Shown here: piece by piece, positions 1 through 5,359 of the stretch
Layout of the letters: each line of letters starts with the position of its first letter
Numbering within the stretch: the stretch's first letter is position 1
Source: an uncultured Lachnospiraceae bacterium
Lineage (GTDB): Bacteria > Bacillota > Clostridia > Lachnospirales > Lachnospiraceae
Length of the DNA: 6,849 bases
Assembly (NCBI GenBank): GCA_934370915.1
Contig: CAKRNI010000136.1
Coordinates: forward strand, 1-6,849
Direction: 5' to 3'
Notes under the pieces: model-generated
What the model saw: only the letters and a program-made list of their open reading frames with translations
Databases searched by the model: none
Told to the model about the DNA's origin: nothing
Program-made: the position numbers and the translations under genes

Positions 1-121
1 CGGTCTGTTTCTGGACTGGGTCAGCAATGGGATGAAGGCAAAGGATCTGGACTGCTTTTCGGATGCCTGCATTCTGGTAGAAGGCGGAATTGAGGGAGCG
101 TTGAAAAAATTTAAAAAATGA
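1..121 (+). CDS. C-terminal end of a probable TetR-family regulator (5' end outside window)
   Basis: The frame starting at base 2 is open from the window edge to a TGA at 119-121 and gives 39 residues. They begin GLFLDWVSNGMK and end in a lysine-rich tail (GALKKFKK). The motif small-aliphatic-L-[DK]-W-[IV]-x-x-G is typical of the last helices of TetR-family ligand-binding domains. It closely matches the corresponding part of the complete TetR-type gene downstream (AILKEWIAKGW), which is the main evidence here. The DNA-binding half lies outside the window, so the family call rests on a short segment. A strong terminator follows about 20 bases after the stop, so this gene is transcribed separately from the operon downstream. 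It could instead be another all-helical protein with a similar tail. Confidence 0.6.
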   Translation, partial: GLFLDWVSNGMKAKDLDCFSDACILVEGGIEGALKKFKK

Positions 122-140
122 TCCTGAAACAGAACAGGGT

Positions 141-200
141 CGGACGCGAAGAGCGTGTGAAGAATGAAGCTTCATTTTTCATACGCTCTTTTTGCGTCTG
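141..200 (+). terminator. Strong intrinsic terminator behind the upstream regulator gene
   Basis: Bases 149-167 pair with 172-190 over 19 positions with two G-T wobbles, around a 4-base loop (168-171). A T5 run (189-193) sits at the 3' foot of the stem. An outer pair of arms (141-147 with 194-200, one wobble) extends the symmetry past the T-run. The position, about 20 bases after the stop at 121, fits termination of the upstream gene on the + strand. The stem is unusually long and AT-rich toward its loop. Confidence 0.85.
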
Positions 201-260
201 CAAAATTATGACAGGGAAGCCGAAGTGTCATAAATACAGACAGAGCGCACTCTTTGTAAA

Positions 261-289
261 TTGCGTGTAGGTGCCCCGATCCGTATGAT
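261..289 (+). promoter_or_regulatory. Sigma-A-type promoter of the operon
   Basis: A -35 box TTGCGT (261-266) and a -10 box TATGAT (284-289) are separated by exactly 17 bp, with transcription expected to start near 296. It is the only convincing promoter before the repressor gene, and no other is visible in the 25 nt before the transporter gene, so all four genes probably depend on it. The -35 box lies inside one arm of an inverted repeat (256-266), and a palindrome (310-329) lies just after the expected start. Both placements suit repression. Confidence 0.7.
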
Positions 290-309
290 ATAAAGCAGAA
301 GTGGTAAAA

Positions 310-329
310 AATGTTTGATTACAAACATT
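310..329. promoter_or_regulatory. Palindromic operator, probable TetR-family binding site
   Basis: AATGTTTG (310-317) and CAAACATT (322-329) are perfect inverted copies around ATTA, a 20-bp palindrome. TetR-family dimers usually bind palindromes of this size, often within or next to their own promoter. It lies about 14 bases past the expected transcription start and 40 bases before the preferred start of the TetR-type gene. Autoregulation is therefore the natural reading, but which protein binds is inferred. Confidence 0.7.
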
Positions 330-352
330 CTGACGCAATTTACGAAATATGC

Positions 353-361
353 AGGGAGGGG
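353..361 (+). promoter_or_regulatory. Ribosome-binding site that favours a TTG start for the repressor
   Basis: The purine run AGGGAGGGG contains GGAGG and ends 8 bases before TTG 370. The first in-frame ATG (349) lies upstream of it with no ribosome site, and ATG 415 has only a weak AAAGG 13 bases away. An ATG at 362 directly after the run opens a three-codon frame (Met-Arg-Gly) whose TGA at 371-373 overlaps the TTG at 370-372. Confidence 0.55.
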
Positions 362-369
362 ATGAGAGG

Positions 370-999
370 TTGATTGGCGCAAAACAAACAGAGAAAAAAG
401 GCAGTAAGCCATGTATGGAAAAACGTGAGGGTAAAACGGAAGACCGCAGGATCCGAAAGACAAAGCAGGCGATCCAAAGCAGTCTGTACCGGCTGCTCCG
501 CAAGAAGGATCTGAGGGAGATCCGGGTGAAGGAGCTGGCAGAATGCGCAGACATCAACAGAGGGACATTTTACCGTTATTACGAGGATGTCGGTGACATT
601 CTTCTGGAATCCGAGCTGGATTTTTTAGAGGAGATCCATGAGATCTTTGATCAATGGGATGCAGGTCAGACTGATCCGGAGCAGAGACCGGTGAAAGAGC
701 TTTATGAGCTGTGCAAAAGTCATGCCGAGCTTCTGGAGATCGTTTTCGCGGAAGAAAGAGATCCGGAATTTATGATCGCCCTCTGGCAGCTCATCCGAAG
801 AAAACTGGCATGGAAGATGGAAAACGAGTGCGGAAGAGACGGGGAAGAGGCAGAGAGCCGGGGCGGATTTCTTGCGGGCGGCTGCATTGCAATCCTGAAA
901 GAGTGGATCGCAAAGGGCTGGTCGCAGCCATCGGATGAGATCGCGGAGAAGACGGAGCGATGTCTGTTCCTCCTGATGCCGGAACGAAAACAGCTATAA
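370..999 (+). CDS. TetR/AcrR-family transcriptional repressor of the operon
   Basis: A probable ligand-responsive repressor controlling itself and the downstream transport genes. Counted from TTG 370 (209 aa), residues 27-75 form the TetR DNA-binding domain, with the helix-turn-helix around 51-71 (IRVKELAECADINRGTFYRY). The sequence D-I-N-R-G-T-F-Y-x-Y-Y is the classic recognition-helix signature. Residues from about 105 form an all-helical ligand and dimer domain ending in a GGCIAILKEWIAKGW-type segment, seen in the TetR C-terminal domain common in Firmicutes. The length is normal. The start is uncertain: TTG 370 has a strong ribosome site, ATG 349 has none, and ATG 415 (MEKREGKTEDRR) gives the N-terminus most typical of the family but a weak site. 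The gene is first in the operon, behind a promoter with a 20-bp palindrome, and ends 25 nt before the transporter. The ligand cannot be read from sequence. Confidence 0.93.
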   Translation: MIGAKQTEKKGSKPCMEKREGKTEDRRIRKTKQAIQSSLYRLLRKKDLREIRVKELAECADINRGTFYRYYEDVGDILLESELDFLEEIHEIFDQWDAGQTDPEQRPVKELYELCKSHAELLEIVFAEERDPEFMIALWQLIRRKLAWKMENECGRDGEEAESRGGFLAGGCIAILKEWIAKGWSQPSDEIAEKTERCLFLLMPERKQL

Positions 1000-1011
1000 T
1001 CAGAGAAGATT

Positions 1012-1017
1012 GAGGGA
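1012..1017 (+). promoter_or_regulatory. Ribosome-binding site choosing the transporter start
   Basis: GAGGGA lies 7 bases before ATG 1025 and 4 before ATG 1022. The open frame reaches back to a TTG at 1010, but that start would place this site inside the gene and has no site of its own. ATG 1025 is preferred, ATG 1022 possible. Confidence 0.55.
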
Positions 1018-1024
1018 ATGCATG

Positions 1025-3250
1025 ATGACAGACGCGGGAAAGGCAGAAAAAAAGAAGCGCGGGTTGAAGTCCGCGGGAGAAAAAAAGCATGAAGGAGTGG
1101 CAGGCTTTATTGTTGACCACAACAAAGGGATCCGGGATCTGATCCTGGTCCTGATCGTCATCAACCTGATCCTGTTCCCCTTTGTGGAAGTAAACTATGA
1201 TCTTACATCGTATCTTCCGGATACGGTAGATTCCAAGATCGCCATCAACAAAATGGAAGAAACCTTCGGATATCCCGGTACCGGCCGGTTGATGCTAAAG
1301 GATGTGACGATCTACGAGGCGAAGCAATACAAAACAGAGATTGAAAAGATCGACGGGGTCGATCAGGTACTGTGGTGTGATACGTTGAATCCGATCTATG
1401 TATCCTCCTCATTTATCCGCTATGACAACATTGACGATTATTATAAAGACGGCAACGCAGTCATGGATATCACCTTTGTGGAGGGCGATACCAGCAAGCG
1501 GACGCACCGGGCAATCGCGTCGATCGAGAAGATCTGCGGGGAAAAGGGCAATCTGGTCGGCATGTCCCCCACAAATAAATTTACGGAGGAACATGTAAAA
1601 GCCCAGATGACCATGATCATGGCGATCGTTGTGGTGCTGGTATTTTTGATCTTGCTCTTTACGACAACCTCGTACTTTGAGCCGGTGTTGTTCCTGACGG
1701 TGATCGGAGCTGCGATTGCGATCAACAAAGGATCGAATATCATTCTTGGAAGGATCTCCTATGTTACGAACAATGTCGCGGATGTTCTGCAGATGGCAAC
1801 CTCCATGGACTATTCGGTATTCTTTCTGCATGCCTATGAGAGGGAGAGGGAAGAAGGGCTGGATAAGATCCCTGCCTTAAAGCGGGGACTGAACAATACG
1901 TTAAAAACCGTGCTTTCCTCGTCCATGACCACGTTTTTCGGCTTTGTGGTCCTTGTGCTTATGAATTTTAAAATGGGAGTGGATCTTGGAATCGTGCTTG
2001 CAAAGGGAATCCTCTGTTCTCTGGCAATGGTGATCCTGCTCATGCCATCCCTGCTTCTGTCCTGGTCAGACAGGATCGACCGGACCAGACATAAGCCCTT
2101 CATGCCGAAATTTGAGAAGGTTTCCGTTGTATTGAACCATATCAGTCCGTATCTGCTGATCATCAGTATCCTGTCGGCCGGATTCATCTATGCGGCCCAG
2201 GGCATGAACTCGTTCATGTACGGATCGGACGCGACAGGAGCAGGACCCGGTACCACCATCTACGATGAGACGAGAGAGGTGGAGGAGATCTTTGGAAGAT
2301 CGAATCTTCTGGTCGCGATCTTCCCGACGGGTTCCTTAAAAACAGAGGAAGCGCTGGTCGAGGAGCTGAAGGAAAAAGAATACGTAAAAAAAGTAATGGG
2401 ATATACGGAATTTGTTCCAAAGGGCGTGCCGGAAAAGATTTTGCCGTCCTCGATCACGGAGCAGTTCCACAAAGACGGATACGCAAGACTCTTAATCTAC
2501 ATAAAAACGAAGCCGGAGAGCCCGAGCGCTTATCAATATTCGGATGAGGTATCCGAAATCATACGGAGATATTATCCGGGGGAAGCATATATTACAGGAA
2601 ATACCCCGACGACGAAGGACATGGAGGATATCCTGATCCCGGACTATCAGAGGACAAATAATCTGGCAATGCTGTGTATTTATGTGGTTGTCGCGATCGC
2701 ATTCCGGTCACTTCTGATGCCGATCGTTGCGATGATCCCGATCATGATGGCGATTTATCTGAATATGTCATTCCCGTATTTTTCCGGGTCAACACTGATC
2801 TTTATCGCCTACGCGGTCGTATCCTGTATCCAGTTGGGCTCCACCATTGACTATGCGATCCTGTCAACGGATACGTATCTCCAGTTACGAAAGAGCGGGA
2901 ATGGGAAAAAAGAAGCGGCAAGGCTGATGTCGCAGAACTCGATGCCATCTCTTCTGACCTCCGGACTGATCCTTGTGATCTGCGGATATGCGATCTACTT
3001 TATTTCGAGTGTGCCGGCGATCAGTGAGGTCGGACATCTGGTCGGACGCGGAGCGATCTTTTCCCTGATCTTTGTAAGCGGACTGATGCCGATCCTGTTA
3101 AAGATGGTGGACCGGTTTATCACGGTCCCGCCCCAGATGAAGAGGGAACGGAGAAGGGCAAAGGTAAAGCTTGCGGCAATGAACGCGAGAAACAGGAGAA
3201 GAAAGCTTTTGGGCTTCCGACAGAGAGGAGAACAACATGAAAAAAATTAA
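1025..3250 (+). CDS. MMPL/RND-superfamily transporter, 12 TM
   Basis: An integral membrane exporter (741 aa) with the two-fold RND layout. TM1 is at 38-56, a first external domain at 57-196, and TM2-TM6 follow at about 197-347. TM7 is at 374-392, a second external domain at 393-543, and TM8-TM12 at about 545-694. TM4 carries M-D262-Y263 and TM10 carries I-D609-Y610. In mycobacterial MmpL3 equivalent Asp-Tyr pairs form the proton relay, so proton-driven export is expected. The length suits compact bacterial MMPL proteins and lacks the large C-terminal domain of mycobacterial MmpL3. Both ends are very basic (the tail from 703 has K-R-E-R-R-R and N-R-R-R-K), consistent with a cytoplasmic location. 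The gene overlaps the next one by 14 nt. The substrate is unknown; a lipid, lipopeptide or hydrophobic drug is the family-based guess. There is no frameshift or missing segment. Confidence 0.93.
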   Translation: MTDAGKAEKKKRGLKSAGEKKHEGVAGFIVDHNKGIRDLILVLIVINLILFPFVEVNYDLTSYLPDTVDSKIAINKMEETFGYPGTGRLMLKDVTIYEAKQYKTEIEKIDGVDQVLWCDTLNPIYVSSSFIRYDNIDDYYKDGNAVMDITFVEGDTSKRTHRAIASIEKICGEKGNLVGMSPTNKFTEEHVKAQMTMIMAIVVVLVFLILLFTTTSYFEPVLFLTVIGAAIAINKGSNIILGRISYVTNNVADVLQMATSMDYSVFFLHAYEREREEGLDKIPALKRGLNNTLKTVLSSSMTTFFGFVVLVLMNFKMGVDLGIVLAKGILCSLAMVILLMPSLLLSWSDRIDRTRHKPFMPKFEKVSVVLNHISPYLLIISILSAGFIYAAQGMNSFMYGSDATGAGPGTTIYDETREVEEIFGRSNLLVAIFPTGSLKTEEALVEELKEKEYVKKVMGYTEFVPKGVPEKILPSSITEQFHKDGYARLLIYIKTKPESPSAYQYSDEVSEIIRRYYPGEAYITGNTPTTKDMEDILIPDYQRTNNLAMLCIYVVVAIAFRSLLMPIVAMIPIMMAIYLNMSFPYFSGSTLIFIAYAVVSCIQLGSTIDYAILSTDTYLQLRKSGNGKKEAARLMSQNSMPSLLTSGLILVICGYAIYFISSVPAISEVGHLVGRGAIFSLIFVSGLMPILLKMVDRFITVPPQMKRERRRAKVKLAAMNARNRRRKLLGFRQRGEQHEKN
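3223..3230 (+). promoter_or_regulatory. Ribosome-binding site for the secreted helical protein, inside the transporter gene
   Basis: GAGAGGAG ends 6 bases before ATG 3237. It lies within the final codons of the transporter gene, whose TAA is at 3248-3250, so the two genes overlap by 14 nt and are probably translated together. Confidence 0.75.
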
Positions 3251-5351
3251 ATGGATCAGGCGGGCAACGGCTGCGGCCTTGATTTTTAACAGCATGGCGC
3301 TGATGGTAATGCCGCCGCTTCAGGTACTGGCGGCCGCTCCTTCGGTTCATGTCGATGAGACCTTATATCTGAACCTGGATCATTACGGCGCGATCAGTGA
3401 CGCGAATGTGGTAAAGGGGATCGAGTTTAATAAGCAGGAAACCTACACCGACTACGGAACCTATACGGAGGTCGTGTGTCTGGGAAATGATGAAGATCCG
3501 AAGTTTGAAAACGGGGAGGTCGTTTTAAAAGCACCGGAAAACGGCGGCAGACTGTTCTTTCAGGGAACACTGGATAATTCCGCGGTCCAGTCTCCGTGGA
3601 GCTTTGACCTTGGCTACAAGCTGAATGGCCGGGCGGTGGAGGCCAAAGATCTGGCGGGAGCTTCCGGGCTGGTGGAGATCGATATTGACGCGACGGCAAA
3701 CAAACAGGTATCGGAATACATGAGAAATAACTTCATGCTGCTGATCGCAGTTCCGGTGGATCTCAGCAAGTGCTATTCCGTGGATGCACCGGACTCCCAG
3801 ACGAGCTCCATCGGTGACATGACGGTGGTGATCTATGAGTGCCTTCCGGGAAAAGACGGTCATTTCGAGGTGCGGATCGGAACAGACAGCTTTGAGACGG
3901 TGGGAGTCATGATGATCATGAGTCCGGGAACCGTGAGCGATTTAAAGGATTTAAAGGATCTTAAGGAGTTAAAGGACAAATTCCGGACGAACACCAACGC
4001 CATGATGGATGATATGGAAGCGCTGATGGACAATGTGACGGATGTTTCCGATCAGCTTTCCCTCACCAATCAGATGCTGGAAGAACTCCGTGCCGGAAAA
4101 GCAACGGTGGATGCAGGCAGAGAAGAGATCTTTGACAAAAATGACACAGCAATTCAGGATCTGTGGGATCTCTCCGAGAATCTTGCGCCGCTGTCCGGTT
4201 CCCTGAACACAGCGAAGACCATGGTCTATGAAGTCAATAAGACCTTGAACGATACGGATCAGGATCTTTTAGACACCATGAGCAAGATGAAGACCTTGAG
4301 CTCAAGACTGAAGGAATTTGGTTCCTCCCTGAATGGGGTGAACCGGTGGACAACGCTGGATCTGATGGAGGAGATCAAGCAGGCAGGTCTGGAAGACGCG
4401 ATGAAGGAGATCCAGAAAAATGCGGCAGATTCCGCGGCGGCGGCAAAGAAGCTTGGCGCCCTGATCATGGACAGCATCAATGGATATGCGACACCGGCAG
4501 ATGCAGACCGCATCGAAATGGACGAGGAGCTGCGGGAGGTGATCGAGGAGATCACCCAGTCCTTAGAGGAGCTTGCAGATGACCCGACAGGGAATGCCGA
4601 GGAGATCGCAAAGGAGTTAGCAGCCTTAAAGAAAGCCTTAAACGAGATGGGGGGCAATATCGGGAATGTGCCGGGCGTTTTTAAGAATGCGGTGACGGCA
4701 CAGATCGACGCGGTGCTTGCGAGCATCAGCAGACTTTCCTCCGATGCCGGGGCGGTGACGTTCCAGACAGCCCGCGTTGTGAACAGCGTCAATGAGCTGG
4801 CAGGAGATCTGGATACCCTGATCGGGATCATGAACCGGTATTACGAGGATATGCAGGGAGCACTTACCAATCTCGATCATGTCCTGGTGCAGATCGAAAA
4901 GACCTCCGATGATCTTGCGGGAACCATGCAGACCATCAACAATACACTTCGTGCAGCAAGTCAAAATTTCAGCGCTGCCGGAGATGATGCGCTGCGGACC
5001 GGTCAGCTGGCAGTTGACAATACACGAAAGATCGTAAAAAATACGGAAAATCTGAAGAATTCCGGTGCGGATCTCAGAAAATCCATCAACGATGAGCTGG
5101 ACGAAAAGGAAGCGGAACACAATTTCCTGAACATGGATCCCTATGCGGAAAAGGTGTCCCTGACCAGTGAAAAGAATCAGGAGCCGAAATCCGTGCAGAT
5201 CATCTGCCGTTCGGATGAGATCACGATCAAGGACAGCGCGAAGAGCCTGGATTCCGAGGTGGACGCAGAGGGGATCACGCTTTGGCAGAGGATCATCAAT
5301 GTGTTCCACAGAGTGGCAGAGCTGGTAGCCGGATTGTTTGGAAAGGAATGA
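3237..5351 (+). CDS. Secreted helical (coiled-coil-rich) protein, likely extracytoplasmic partner of the MMPL transporter
   Basis: A 704-residue exported protein. A Sec signal peptide spans 1-32 or 33 (basic MKKIKWIRR, hydrophobic core, cleavage near VLA-A). Residues 35-232 look beta-rich, including DETLYLNLDHYG and a segment at 121-151 with LNGR, KDLAGASG and VEIDID. From memory this resembles the N-terminal domain of Firmicutes secreted heptad-repeat proteins found near YhgE/Pip or MMPL membrane proteins; I cannot confirm it here. Residues 235-620 are almost wholly helical with few aromatics, starting with a D-L-K triplet repeat at 235-246 and broken near 416-424 and 471-482. A short non-helical block follows (630-666), then an amphipathic last helix (681-702). 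There is no LPXTG, no lipobox and no clear second TM. It overlaps the transporter gene by 14 nt, which strongly suggests a shared job. No enzymatic motif was recognised, and the function is inferred from context. Confidence 0.88.
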   Translation: MKKIKWIRRATAAALIFNSMALMVMPPLQVLAAAPSVHVDETLYLNLDHYGAISDANVVKGIEFNKQETYTDYGTYTEVVCLGNDEDPKFENGEVVLKAPENGGRLFFQGTLDNSAVQSPWSFDLGYKLNGRAVEAKDLAGASGLVEIDIDATANKQVSEYMRNNFMLLIAVPVDLSKCYSVDAPDSQTSSIGDMTVVIYECLPGKDGHFEVRIGTDSFETVGVMMIMSPGTVSDLKDLKDLKELKDKFRTNTNAMMDDMEALMDNVTDVSDQLSLTNQMLEELRAGKATVDAGREEIFDKNDTAIQDLWDLSENLAPLSGSLNTAKTMVYEVNKTLNDTDQDLLDTMSKMKTLSSRLKEFGSSLNGVNRWTTLDLMEEIKQAGLEDAMKEIQKNAADSAAAAKKLGALIMDSINGYATPADADRIEMDEELREVIEEITQSLEELADDPTGNAEEIAKELAALKKALNEMGGNIGNVPGVFKNAVTAQIDAVLASISRLSSDAGAVTFQTARVVNSVNELAGDLDTLIGIMNRYYEDMQGALTNLDHVLVQIEKTSDDLAGTMQTINNTLRAASQNFSAAGDDALRTGQLAVDNTRKIVKNTENLKNSGADLRKSINDELDEKEAEHNFLNMDPYAEKVSLTSEKNQEPKSVQIICRSDEITIKDSAKSLDSEVDAEGITLWQRIINVFHRVAELVAGLFGKE
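3939..3974 (+). repeat. Four 9-bp in-frame repeats encoding D/E-L-K
   Basis: Four successive 9-base units (GATTTAAAG twice, then GATCTTAAG and GAGTTAAAG) encode residues 235-246 of the secreted helical protein as three D-L-K and one E-L-K. They sit exactly where the beta-rich head gives way to the long helical region and may act as a charged linker or helix start. The two identical units make copy-number change by slippage possible. Confidence 0.75.
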
Positions 5352-5359
5352 AAGGGACT

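Larger units (their letters stand above)
256..343. repeat. Perfect 11-bp inverted repeat framing the promoter and operator
   Basis: GTAAATTGCGT at 256-266 is the exact reverse complement of ACGCAATTTAC at 333-343, with 66 bases between. The left arm contains the -35 box; the right arm ends just before the first in-frame ATG (349). The midpoint (299.5) lies close to the expected transcription start. Because the left arm is upstream of that start, the two arms cannot pair within this transcript. Protein binding to DNA is therefore more likely than an RNA hairpin. Confidence 0.6.

Noticed and set aside
228..557. Minus-strand open frame across the control region and the start of the repressor gene
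   Set aside because: It runs over the promoter, operator and repressor start, has a low-complexity Ser/Phe/Arg translation, and has no supporting domain.
1010..1027. TTG 1010 as the transporter start
   Set aside because: It would put the only ribosome-site match inside the gene. ATG 1025 or 1022 is better placed and adds no lost domain.
4638..5309. Long minus-strand open frame (223 codons) opposite the secreted helical protein gene
   Set aside because: It lies wholly inside a well-supported + strand gene, has no recognisable domain, and reads as the complement of that gene's codon pattern. Similar minus-strand frames at 4259-4831, 5807-6505 and 1409-1831 were dismissed for the same reason.
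5282..5359. Longer N-terminal extension of the wall-binding protein, back to 5282
   Set aside because: It would overlap the previous gene by 70 bases and bury the signal peptide. ATG 5360 (or 5348) gives a proper Sec signal.
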